DNA of 43,032 bases from an uncultured SAR86 cluster bacterium (GTDB lineage Bacteria > Pseudomonadota > Gammaproteobacteria > Magnimaribacterales > D2472): NCBI GenBank assembly GCA_902528215.1, contig CABZRR010000010.1, positions 1 through 43,032 on the forward strand. The letters are read 5' to 3'. Positions 15,322 to 23,761 of this stretch are shown here, one piece after another. Position 1 is the stretch's first letter; each line of letters begins with the position of its first letter. The notes beneath the pieces are model-generated. The model was not told the DNA's origin. It did no database searches and saw only the letters and a program-made list of their open reading frames with translations. The translations under genes were made by a program, and so were the position numbers.

Positions 15322-16178
15322 TGAAGATTGCATCGATTGACATAGGGACTAATGCTATTAAATCAAAAATATTTAAAACAACTCCTGCCTCTATAGAGTT
15401 TGTTCAAGGGATCAGATCGCCGATCAGACTTGGAAGTGATGTATTTAATCAGGGAAATCTTAGTGAATCTAAACTTGATCAAGTAATTAAAACAATTCGT
15501 GAATATGAGGAAATATTTGCGCAGAACCTTATCACACAATATGAAATCGTGGCTACCTCCGCATTTAGAGATACAGAAAACTCTGAAGATGCAAGAAGAT
15601 ATATAGAAACGGCTATTAACCGGCCTTTGAGAGTAATATCTGGACTAGAGGAGGCAAAATTAATTCGATTTCATCCTAAAAGTAATACCGGTAAAAATAA
15701 GATTTTTGTTGACTTAGGAGGAGGCAGTACTGAATTCTTTATTCGTAATAACGAAGATACTATTATTCGATCTTTTCAACTTGGAGCAGTTCGTAATTTA
15801 CTTGGTAAAGATGAAAAACAAGAATGGAATCGCTTGGAGGAGTGGCTACAATCTATTAAACCAAAGAAAAAATTAATTGGTATAGGTGGAAACATTAGAT
15901 CATTTCTAAGCGCTCATAAAACAAAAGACATGTCATTAACCGAATTTAGAAAAAAAGTGAAAAAAATATCTAAACTTACTGCAGAGGAAAAAATTAAAAA
16001 ATATGCATTTTCTCCTGATAGAGCTGATGTTATAGATCACGCTTTAAATATTTTTAAATTTATTTCAGAGCAATTAGAAATTCAACAAATAACCTCTACA
16101 AAATGGGGCATATCAGATTCCATTGCAATTAAACTATTTCATGAAATTTATTCCAACAAAGTAACAATTTCAAAATAG
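15321..16178 (+). CDS. ppx: Ppx/GppA family phosphatase (exopolyphosphatase-type)
   Basis: A 285-aa ASKHA-fold protein. The phosphate-1 loop is ASIDIGTNAIKSKIF, the phosphate-2 loop is FVDLGGGSTEFF, and the adenosine-type motif is GIGGNIRSF. 'SAFRDTENSEDA' and 'SGLEEAKLIRF' match the conserved core (usually 'SAlRdA.N...F' and 'SG.EEA.l'). The length corresponds to the two N-terminal domains, without the C-terminal HD/helical domain of E. coli Ppx. It degrades polyphosphate or pppGpp. It is coupled with ppk2, giving opposing or sequential polyphosphate enzymes from a single mRNA. It converges with phoR across 36 nt with no clear terminator hairpin. Confidence 0.9.
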   Translation: MKIASIDIGTNAIKSKIFKTTPASIEFVQGIRSPIRLGSDVFNQGNLSESKLDQVIKTIREYEEIFAQNLITQYEIVATSAFRDTENSEDARRYIETAINRPLRVISGLEEAKLIRFHPKSNTGKNKIFVDLGGGSTEFFIRNNEDTIIRSFQLGAVRNLLGKDEKQEWNRLEEWLQSIKPKKKLIGIGGNIRSFLSAHKTKDMSLTEFRKKVKKISKLTAEEKIKKYAFSPDRADVIDHALNIFKFISEQLEIQQITSTKWGISDSIAIKLFHEIYSNKVTISK

Positions 16179-16214
16179 CATATAACTCCCAGTTTATTAT
16201 TGTTATTAAGATAA

Positions 16215-17972
16215 CTATGAGAGAGGAATGGTGAACCAAAATTCAGAGCCGCCCTCTTTTCGCGTCTCAACTCCAACTTCACCTTGTAAATTATTAACAA
16301 GATTCCTAACTATCGCTAGACCTAATCCGCTACCCTGCTTAGTATTAGCTCTGGCTTTAGCTGTCCTATAAAATCTCTTGAAAACAAATCTTTGTTCTTC
16401 TTCAGGAACTCCCTCTCCTGAGTCAAGAACTGAAATTCGAATAAAATTGGCCTGCTTTCTTGCTCTAATCTCAATAACTGAATTTTCTGAACTATATTTG
16501 AATGCATTATCTACAAGATTATTTAGAACTCTTTCAATTGCTTTAGCATCAGTTTGAACAACAACATCATTTTGTCGATTAAAAACTAATTCAATATTTT
16601 TTCTTTTTGCTTTATTTGTAAATGATGAAATTACAGTATCAACAACCTGATTAATAATTATTGGTTCAATTACAAATTTTAAATCTCCATATTCAATACG
16701 TGATAAATCAATCAAAGATGTCACCATTTCACTCAAACGATCTGCATTATGTAAGATAGCTTTTGAAAATGTTTTTGCATCTTTAGAATTCTCTAGTGCC
16801 CCACCCAACAATGTTTCTGAGTTTGCTTTAATAACGCTTACTGGAGTCCGAAGTTCGTGTGATAAGTTTGAAACGAAGTCTCTTCGCATTGAATCCATCT
16901 CTCGAAGCTGAGTTGTTTCATGCACGACTAATATTAATTCTCGCGTTGCCTTGGCTTTATTCATATGAGCCAATATCCATTTGGTATCATCACCATCAGT
17001 ATCAATCTCAAATTCACTTTCATGTTGACCTTTTTTTAAAGCTTTTTTAAAAATTTGTTTTAAAGGTGGTAAATTTAGATCAGCGATAGATTTATTCAAG
17101 ATTTCATCCAATCCCAGAATTTGCATTATCTGATCATTTCTAAAAGTAATAGTTCCATCTTCATCAAGAACCATAATCCCCTCACCTAAACCATCCAGGA
17201 CCAGTCCAAACTGATCTCGCTGCTTAGCGATTAAAGAAATTTGTTCTCTTAAGTTTGACGAAATAGTAGAAATGTTTCTTGCCATAGAACCAATTTCGTC
17301 CGAGCGTTTGATCGGAAGAGATTCTAAATCTTTTTTCTTATAGCTTCCTGCAGAAATATCAGCTGCAGCTTTTTCAAGATCCATAAAGCTGCTGCGAATA
17401 TAATCCCCAGCTAAGACACTTGCTAAGATTGCAACAATTAGTCCGACAACAACTATAAGAGTAATTGAATTGCCCAGCGAGGCTAAAATCTGTTCTAAAC
17501 TTTCATAGGGAACTGATATTCGAATAACTCTCTCTGCATCATTTGAGGTATCTAACAGTGCAAAATAGAACATTTCTTTTTTAACTGTAGAGCTATATCT
17601 CTTGCTAGATCCATAACCATTTTTGAATGCAGAAATAATTTCAGGTCTATCGCTGTGATTATCAAGATCATCAATTTTGCTAGCTTCCACATCTGAGTCA
17701 ACTATTACATAACCATCTTTTAAAATAATGGTAATTCGTGAATCTGAGGCTGCAGCATATTCATCTACTTGAGCTTTTAATTTAAAAAAGTCACCTGCAT
17801 CTATAATGTTAGCAATTGATTTTCTTAAGATCTTCGCTTGTCTAGAAAGCTCTGTTTCAATTTGATCTTGAAGCTTAAGAGATAAATCTCTTTCAGCAAC
17901 AACAAATGAAAGGGAAATTCCTATAAAGAGACATGAGAGAGTAATAAAGAAAATGCGGGTGCGAATGCCCAT
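16215..17972 (-). CDS. phoR: PhoR-type sensor histidine kinase with periplasmic domain
   Basis: A 585-aa kinase. TM1 is at about 7-25, an extracytoplasmic sensor domain at about 27-165, TM2 at about 170-188, HAMP at about 189-245, and PAS at about 252-350 (LVLDGLGEGIMVLDEDGTI). HisKA follows with the H-box NLSHELRTPVSVI (His372). The HATPase domain shows the N-box NLVDNAFKYS, G1 DSGEGVP and G2 GSGLGLAIV. This layout resembles the PhoR/PnpS type of Gram-positive bacteria, whereas E. coli PhoR has no sizeable periplasmic domain. It starts 5 nt after the phoB stop, so phoB-phoR is an operon. Identification as PhoR rests on PAS-HisKA similarity, the PhoB partner and the phosphate genes around it. 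Confidence 0.87.
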   Translation of the reverse strand: MGIRTRIFFITLSCLFIGISLSFVVAERDLSLKLQDQIETELSRQAKILRKSIANIIDAGDFFKLKAQVDEYAAASDSRITIILKDGYVIVDSDVEASKIDDLDNHSDRPEIISAFKNGYGSSKRYSSTVKKEMFYFALLDTSNDAERVIRISVPYESLEQILASLGNSITLIVVVGLIVAILASVLAGDYIRSSFMDLEKAAADISAGSYKKKDLESLPIKRSDEIGSMARNISTISSNLREQISLIAKQRDQFGLVLDGLGEGIMVLDEDGTITFRNDQIMQILGLDEILNKSIADLNLPPLKQIFKKALKKGQHESEFEIDTDGDDTKWILAHMNKAKATRELILVVHETTQLREMDSMRRDFVSNLSHELRTPVSVIKANSETLLGGALENSKDAKTFSKAILHNADRLSEMVTSLIDLSRIEYGDLKFVIEPIIINQVVDTVISSFTNKAKRKNIELVFNRQNDVVVQTDAKAIERVLNNLVDNAFKYSSENSVIEIRARKQANFIRISVLDSGEGVPEEEQRFVFKRFYRTAKARANTKQGSGLGLAIVRNLVNNLQGEVGVETRKEGGSEFWFTIPLS

Positions 17973-17977
17973 ATTAA

Positions 17978-18673
17978 TTAAGCTGGATCTCTAGAAAATC
18001 TGTAACCTACACCACGTATGGTTTGAATATGATTGCCGACCGATCCAAGTTTTTCCCGTAAACGCTTGATGTGAGTATCAACAGTCCTTGTTGTTACATC
18101 GGAACTGTATCCCCATACATCTTCGAGGAGCTGATCTCTTGTTTGTACTCTGCCTTTTCTATCAATCAAATGCTTCAACAATCTAAATTCCAATGCAGTA
18201 AGAGAGATCTCATTTCCATTGATATAGGCTTGATGTGCCTCAAAATTTAAGGTCAACTCACCAAATGAATACTCATCGTCTTCAGAATTGTTATTAGATG
18301 TAGGTCCTCTCTTTAAAATAGCTTTAACTCTCAGAATTAATTCTCTTACACTAAATGGTTTAGTTACATAATCATCTGCGCCTAATTCAAAACCAACAAC
18401 TCTATCAACTTCTTCAGTCTTAGCAGTTAGGATGATAATAGGAATATGTTTTGTTTTGTCATCAGATTTAATATCACGACATAAGGTAAGACCAGAACCA
18501 TCCGGCAGCATTAAATCTAAAATAATTACATCTATTTGATTTGAAGCTAAAGCTTTTTCACCCTCTTCTATTGATCCGGCCTGAACTACTGTAAAAGATT
18601 CTTTAGTTAAATTGTAATCAATAGTTTTTCGAATATCCGGTTCGTCTTCAATAATTAAAACCTGAGATGACAT
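17978..18673 (-). CDS. phoB: PhoB-type response regulator
   Basis: A 231-aa OmpR/PhoB-family regulator. The receiver domain has the acidic pair (IIEDEPDI), phospho-acceptor Asp53 in ILDLMLPDGSG, the conserved Thr in IILTAKTEE and Lys in YVTKPFSVREL. The C-terminal winged helix shows 'LTALEFRLLKHLIDRKGRVQ', 'LLEDVWGYSSDVTTRTVDTH' and 'IKRLREKLG', and ends in RGVGYRFSRDPA, closely PhoB-like. It would activate phosphate-starvation genes at tandem CTGTCAT-like repeats; two such sites are seen upstream of pit. A promoter with TTAACT-N17-TATAAA precedes it. Confidence 0.93.
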   Translation of the reverse strand: MSSQVLIIEDEPDIRKTIDYNLTKESFTVVQAGSIEEGEKALASNQIDVIILDLMLPDGSGLTLCRDIKSDDKTKHIPIIILTAKTEEVDRVVGFELGADDYVTKPFSVRELILRVKAILKRGPTSNNNSEDDEYSFGELTLNFEAHQAYINGNEISLTALEFRLLKHLIDRKGRVQTRDQLLEDVWGYSSDVTTRTVDTHIKRLREKLGSVGNHIQTIRGVGYRFSRDPA

Positions 18674-18697
18674 ATTTACTTACTAATTTAAAATCCC

Positions 18698-18726
18698 TTT
18701 ATACAATAAAATTTAGTGAGAGTTAA
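18698..18726 (-). promoter_or_regulatory. Sigma70-type promoter of phoB-phoR
   Basis: On the minus strand TTAACT (18726-18721) and TATAAA (18703-18698) are separated by 17 nt and lie about 25 nt upstream of the phoB ATG. Matches are 4/6 and 5/6. No PhoB-box-like pair is visible immediately upstream, so autoregulation by a Pho box is not supported here. The site ends 6 nt before the stop of the upstream acyl-CoA synthetase. Confidence 0.5.
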
Positions 18727-18731
18727 TCGCA

Positions 18732-20441
18732 TTATGATTGATTTTTCTCAATGGACACAAAAATGTCGCGCAATTGTGTCTTAGAGAACTTACCTGAAGC
18801 AACTCTTGGAAGTTCTTCATGACCAATTTGTATAATTGAAGGTATTTTGAATGATGCAAGTTTGTCTTGTAAAAAACTCTCTAACTCAACTTGAGAAAGG
18901 TTTGTGGATGGTTTCAAGCATATTGCAACACAAAGAGATTCTCCTAATCGCTCCTCTGGAATTCCAAATACTGCTGCCTCTTGCACAGATGGATGATCGT
19001 AGATAGCGGTTTCAACTTCAATGCATGAAATGTTTTCGCCACCTCTAATTACCATATCTTTTACTCGATCAACAATGTAGACAAATCCATCATCGATGTA
19101 ACCGAGATCGCCAGATTTAAACCAACCATCATCATTAAAAACCTCTTTGGTTGCCTCTTCGTTTTTCCAATATCCAATCATGTTGGCAGGACTTTTAATG
19201 ACAATTTCTCCAATGGCTTTAGGTTCATCTAAAAAATTCCAATTTTCATCGATAATCGCAACATCTGTTACTGGGGGTATGGCTCTTCCACAACTACCAG
19301 GATGCTTAAGGTAGTCCTTACCTAAATTTAATGTGCCAGCTGCATTTGTCTCTGTAAGGCCATAACCTATTGAAGGCTCACTGTCTTTAAAACCATCTTT
19401 TAATTTTTTTACATGCTCTGGGGGCCTAGGTGCACCGCCCCCACTGAGCTCTTTAAAAGTTGAAAGGTCATATTTTTCTCTATCTGGATGGGTTAACAAG
19501 TCCCAAGTTTGGGTAGGAACTCCCGTTATAGCGCCTATTTTTTCATCTTGAATGAGTTGCAATGCTGTGGTTGGATCCCACTTAGGCATCATCACCATCT
19601 TTCTTCCAGCAATAATACTCATCAAAAATCCAGAGTGACTACCAGTGACATGAAACAATGGGACGCAATGCAGAATTGCAGATTGATTGACTGGAGTTGT
19701 GTCTGTTTTCTCTGGAGTTTCAGTTTGATTTTCAGCAGCTTCAATCTCTCGCTTTAAGGTGGTGACCAATGCCCAACTAAACAAGGTGGCCAGAATGTTA
19801 CGGTGACTAGAAAGCACGCCTTTTGGAAAACCAGTAGAGCCTGAAGTATAAAAGATAGTTGCATTATCATTTGTGTCAACTGTGCTTTTAAACTCATCCG
19901 ATTTTGATTTGATAAAAGCATTAAACTCTGTGAAACCATGATCATTAGTTTCAGGCCTTACGATAATTTTTTTAAGTTCGGTAAATTTTTCTAGTCCCTG
20001 AAGACGTTTTTGATCTCCAATCAGAATTGATGCCTCAGAATTTTCTAAGCCATATGAAATTTCACTGGGCACCCACCAAGAATTTAAAAGAACACAAACT
20101 CCTCCCATGGAGGTTATGGCCATAAAAGAAATAATATACTCAGGATTATTAGACATGCAGATCGCCACACGATCACCCTTTTTAATTCCGGCATCTTTTA
20201 ATGCATTAGCGGTTTGAGCTGCCATCTTATGGATATCTTGAAATGAATATCGCTCATCATTAAAAACTATAAATTCCCATTCTGGAAAAAGTAATCCAAA
20301 CTCAAAAAAAGCAGTTAGAGTTTTGGGGGCATTGGTAAATTCACGATAAGTGATACCTGAATCATGCAACTCCTCATGAAAGGCAAAAACTTGATCAGAA
20401 GCAGTTAATCGTTCTAGAGTTTCAGTGTATTTATCTGTCAT
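18732..20441 (-). CDS. AMP-dependent acyl-CoA synthetase
   Basis: A 569-aa ANL ligase. Motifs: ATIFYTSGSTGFPKGVLSSH (A3), GYGLTETNAAGTLNLG (A5), GEIVIKSPANMIGYWKNEEA (A7), 'WFKSGDLGYIDDGFVYIVDR' (A8 hinge), and the C-terminal LPRVASGKFSKTQLRD containing the catalytic Lys. It is longer in the middle than its paralogue at 6187 (insert around 'KREIEAAENQTETPEKTDTT'). It converts a carboxylate to its CoA thioester. Only 37 nt separate it from the divergent subtilase gene, so their promoters must overlap. It is the second of three ligases in the window, and each is close to SDR genes. Confidence 0.92.
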   Translation of the reverse strand: MTDKYTETLERLTASDQVFAFHEELHDSGITYREFTNAPKTLTAFFEFGLLFPEWEFIVFNDERYSFQDIHKMAAQTANALKDAGIKKGDRVAICMSNNPEYIISFMAITSMGGVCVLLNSWWVPSEISYGLENSEASILIGDQKRLQGLEKFTELKKIIVRPETNDHGFTEFNAFIKSKSDEFKSTVDTNDNATIFYTSGSTGFPKGVLSSHRNILATLFSWALVTTLKREIEAAENQTETPEKTDTTPVNQSAILHCVPLFHVTGSHSGFLMSIIAGRKMVMMPKWDPTTALQLIQDEKIGAITGVPTQTWDLLTHPDREKYDLSTFKELSGGGAPRPPEHVKKLKDGFKDSEPSIGYGLTETNAAGTLNLGKDYLKHPGSCGRAIPPVTDVAIIDENWNFLDEPKAIGEIVIKSPANMIGYWKNEEATKEVFNDDGWFKSGDLGYIDDGFVYIVDRVKDMVIRGGENISCIEVETAIYDHPSVQEAAVFGIPEERLGESLCVAICLKPSTNLSQVELESFLQDKLASFKIPSIIQIGHEELPRVASGKFSKTQLRDIFVSIEKNQS

Positions 20442-20478
20442 AATAGAAGTATAAAATTTATTACAATCGTAAACTATT

Positions 20479-22977
20479 ATGCTAAAAAACAGAACTTCCT
20501 TGCTTGTTGTACTCTTCTTGTTTGCATGCGGTGGTGGTGGTGGTGGCTCAGAGCCAACACCAACAATATCAGTGGCTCCAACTCCCCCGCCCGCTCCAGC
20601 TACACCAACATTTGACGAATTAAAAGCGGATTTTGAGGGCTACTATGAATATAGAAATCACTATGGCTTAGCGGCTATAAATTCATCTTCAGCACATGCA
20701 AGGGGAGCTACAGGAGCAGGTATCACTATTGGTATTACTGACTCAGGGCTTGATGTAACCCATGCTGAAATAGATCCAACAAGAATTTCTTCAAACAGTG
20801 ATTTGGAGTACTCAAATTATGTGCCAAATACCAGACAAAAAAGGCATGGAACGATGGTTACTTCCATTGCGGCAGGAACTTTAGATAAAACTGCTCAATC
20901 TCCTATGCATGGAGTCGCATTTGATTCTCAAGTTCTTTTTGTGGCCATTCAATTAGCTGAACCAGATCCTGATTATGATCCCATTGACCTAGGAGATACT
21001 GATTCAAGCGGAGAAGTTACCAATGCAGATGACCTTGCGGCAGAGTTTGCCGGAATAGATAATTTTTTTAGTTCCTTGTTTGAATTTTATAATTTTTATA
21101 ACACAGATATTGTTAACAATAGCTATGGTTTTTCTGGAAACATAATTGACTACACAGAATCTCAGGTAAGAACTGCTTTTCCAAAAACCATTCTTGAAAT
21201 GTCTCAAATTGGTACTCCAGATGAAGATAAAACTATCTATGTTTGGGCAGCTGGAAATGCTGGTGGATATGCAGACCAAGGAGTCAATTATTTTCATCCA
21301 GAATTATTACCTGGGATGGCTTACTTCATAGAAGAAATTCAAGGTCATTCAATTGCAGTCGTGTCAGTTGATGAAGACGGTCAGATAAGCGACTTTTCAA
21401 GCTTATGTGGAGTTTCTAGAGACTATTGTATTGCAGCTCCAGGCGGAAGTGTGAATGTAGCATACCCAACTTCTGCTGATGATTATGGAATATATACAGG
21501 TGACACCACAGACCCAAACTATAACAGTTGTGTTGAAGACAACTCTTGTTATGCAGTTGCAGGTGGAACCTCCTTTGCAGCCCCATTTGTAACCGGAGGC
21601 TTGGCTGTTATGGCGCAACATTTTGAAGGGCAGCTTGGTAATACTGAGCTTGTAGCTAGACTTTTTGCGACTGCTGACAAAACTGGTGTCTATAATAATC
21701 CTGAAATTTATGGGCAGGGGCTAATGGATCTTGCAGCAGCAACTGCTCCAGTTGGTCAAGTCAGCGCAATGCTTGGACACAACTTGACAGGACCAATGAC
21801 GTCAGCTGCGTTTACATCTATTCATCTAACCAATCCATCATTTGGAGATTCAATCTCCAGAGGCATAAGTAATGAAACTGTAATATTTTTCGATGAACTC
21901 CAAGCTCCATTTCGAAGACCTCTAGCAGGTATTATTTCTGACTATAGAAATCAAATCATAAATCTAAATGGTTATGACGAGACGAATAATTACAATACAA
22001 AAACTTCTATTACTGGGGATAGTTTTTTTCAAGTTGGACTATCCTCTTATTCAAATCATAGTAACGAACTGATAACGCCCTATCATTTGTTAAATATCAA
22101 ATCGAGTAATGATCAATACTTTGCATATTTTAATTACGAAAAAAATACTTTCATGTCTCACGGAATTAACGCTGGCTGGGCATTGGGCATTTTCCAAGAC
22201 GAATTCTTAAGATCTAAAAACAATCTTAGGTCTAAATTTAATAATCCATGGATGAATTTCACAGCAGCTGGTACTTCAATAGGATCCATCAAAGATATCG
22301 ATAAAAATTTTAATATAGCTCTAACGATTTCAAGTGGCAGAAATAAATTTCAGTCTAATGAAATTTATGGTGACACCAATACAAGCTCCCTTGCAATGAT
22401 TGAACTTCAAACAAATCTTGGTATCCCATCATTACAACTTGGATTATTGAAAGAAAATGACTCACAAATGGGTCTCAGTGGATCAGGTGCTTTAAATGGT
22501 CAGGGCAACCAATTAACTAGTTTTTTAGGCATCACCAATTCAATGGATGTATTTGGCGGTAAGGTTTTTGGATCTATGTACTGGGGTCAAACTGCTGATA
22601 GTAAAAACGAAACAGGAATGATTTCAGCAATAAATGATATTCGCTCATCTTCATTTGGTCTTGGTTATTTAATAAGTTCTATTTTCCAGAAAAATGATCT
22701 GTTAACTTTGACCGTTGATCAGCCAATCAGAGTCGAATCAGGTAATTTGAATCTTGAGGTGCCTGTCTACAGAACTAAAAAGAAGAATGTTTTATTTAAT
22801 TCACTGGATATTAATTTAAGTCCAAGCGGAAGAGAAATTAATTCAAAATTAGAATATTCATCCTCATATAAAATTCTAAATTATGGCGTTGCGCTCGGTT
22901 ATAAATCGGATCCATATCACATTAAATACATGGATGATTATTGGTATGTTTCTTTGGGATTTGATTTTAAAATATAA
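20479..22977 (+). CDS. Subtilisin-like (S8) serine protease autotransporter lipoprotein
   Basis: An 832-aa protein. It has a lipoprotein signal (LLVVLFLFACGGGGGG, lipobox Cys17) and then a Gly- and Pro-rich linker. The S8 domain carries the catalytic triad Asp88 (GITDSGLD), His123 (KRHGTMVTSIAAG) and Ser365 (GGTSFAAPFVTGG), with the oxyanion Asn in WAAGNAG. From about residue 560 the sequence turns to alternating beta strands ending YVSLGFDFKI, as in a type V autotransporter barrel. The combination resembles SphB1/NalP-type surface-anchored maturation proteases. The AT-rich 37-nt gap upstream holds its promoter. It is the first gene of the plus-strand run; the next gene starts 16 nt after its stop. 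Confidence 0.88.
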   Translation: MLKNRTSLLVVLFLFACGGGGGGSEPTPTISVAPTPPPAPATPTFDELKADFEGYYEYRNHYGLAAINSSSAHARGATGAGITIGITDSGLDVTHAEIDPTRISSNSDLEYSNYVPNTRQKRHGTMVTSIAAGTLDKTAQSPMHGVAFDSQVLFVAIQLAEPDPDYDPIDLGDTDSSGEVTNADDLAAEFAGIDNFFSSLFEFYNFYNTDIVNNSYGFSGNIIDYTESQVRTAFPKTILEMSQIGTPDEDKTIYVWAAGNAGGYADQGVNYFHPELLPGMAYFIEEIQGHSIAVVSVDEDGQISDFSSLCGVSRDYCIAAPGGSVNVAYPTSADDYGIYTGDTTDPNYNSCVEDNSCYAVAGGTSFAAPFVTGGLAVMAQHFEGQLGNTELVARLFATADKTGVYNNPEIYGQGLMDLAAATAPVGQVSAMLGHNLTGPMTSAAFTSIHLTNPSFGDSISRGISNETVIFFDELQAPFRRPLAGIISDYRNQIINLNGYDETNNYNTKTSITGDSFFQVGLSSYSNHSNELITPYHLLNIKSSNDQYFAYFNYEKNTFMSHGINAGWALGIFQDEFLRSKNNLRSKFNNPWMNFTAAGTSIGSIKDIDKNFNIALTISSGRNKFQSNEIYGDTNTSSLAMIELQTNLGIPSLQLGLLKENDSQMGLSGSGALNGQGNQLTSFLGITNSMDVFGGKVFGSMYWGQTADSKNETGMISAINDIRSSSFGLGYLISSIFQKNDLLTLTVDQPIRVESGNLNLEVPVYRTKKKNVLFNSLDINLSPSGREINSKLEYSSSYKILNYGVALGYKSDPYHIKYMDDYWYVSLGFDFKI

Positions 22978-22993
22978 TCTTTTTTGGGGGAGC

Positions 22994-23761
22994 ATGAAAG
23001 AAGCATTTAACAACGAGGTCATTTACATTACTGGTGCGACAGCTGGAATAGGATTTGCATCAGCAGAACTACTCTTAAAAAAAGGTGCGACTGTAGTTAT
23101 TACTGGAAGAAATAATGAAAACCTTTCGAATGCACAAAAGAAACTTCATAAAATTTCATCTAATGTGATAGCTCATAATATTGATGTTAGTAATGAATCT
23201 GAAATCGTTGAATCGCTTCAGAGTGTTTACTCTTCTTGTGGGAGGATTGATGGACTGGTAAATAATGCGCCATCAATTCATGTAGGAAAAATTGTAGACC
23301 TTGATCATGCTGCCTGGAAAACTAACTTTAAAGCTAATTTAGATGCTGTATTTCTTACAACTAAGACTGTTTTGCCTTGGATGATTGATGCAAAAAAAGG
23401 TTCAATTGTGAATGTCGCATCTGTTGTTGGCCTTAAAGGAGTTGAATATATGTCTGCGTATGGAGCAGCAAAGGCAGGTTTAATTAATTTCTCTCGGGCA
23501 AGTGCTGTAGAAGGTGCCCCTTATGTAAGAGTAAATTCTATTGTTCCAGGTGCTGTAGATACGCCCGCAACAAAACGTGCAATACCAGACGATGATATGA
23601 TGGCTAATACTATCAAAACTATACCATTAAAAAGAATTGCTGAACCAATAGAGATAGCTAACCCTATAGCTTTCTTGTTAAGCTCTGATGCATCATTTAT
23701 TACCGGAGCAAGTCTAGTTGTAGATGGTGGAAAAACTGCAGATTTAAATGCTGGTAACTGA
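22994..23761 (+). CDS. Short-chain dehydrogenase/reductase with NNAP variant
   Basis: A 255-aa SDR. The start is the ATG at 22994, preceded by a strong GGGGGAG ribosome-binding site at 22986-22992; a longer frame from 22883 would run into the protease gene. Cofactor motif TGATAGIGFA, then VVITGRNNEN, where Arg after the second strand favours NADP(H), unlike the other SDRs here. The structural NNAG motif reads NNAPS. The catalytic Tyr156 and Lys160 lie in SAYGAAKAG. It ends 'SLVVDGGKTADLNAGN'. It overlaps the flavoprotein gene by 14 nt. Substrate unknown; part of a catabolic set with the flavoprotein and acyl-CoA synthetase. Confidence 0.9.
   Translation: MKEAFNNEVIYITGATAGIGFASAELLLKKGATVVITGRNNENLSNAQKKLHKISSNVIAHNIDVSNESEIVESLQSVYSSCGRIDGLVNNAPSIHVGKIVDLDHAAWKTNFKANLDAVFLTTKTVLPWMIDAKKGSIVNVASVVGLKGVEYMSAYGAAKAGLINFSRASAVEGAPYVRVNSIVPGAVDTPATKRAIPDDDMMANTIKTIPLKRIAEPIEIANPIAFLLSSDASFITGASLVVDGGKTADLNAGN

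Noticed and set aside
16179-16214. Possible bidirectional terminator between ppx and phoR
   Set aside because: The 36 nt are AT-rich but show no stable stem followed by a T run.
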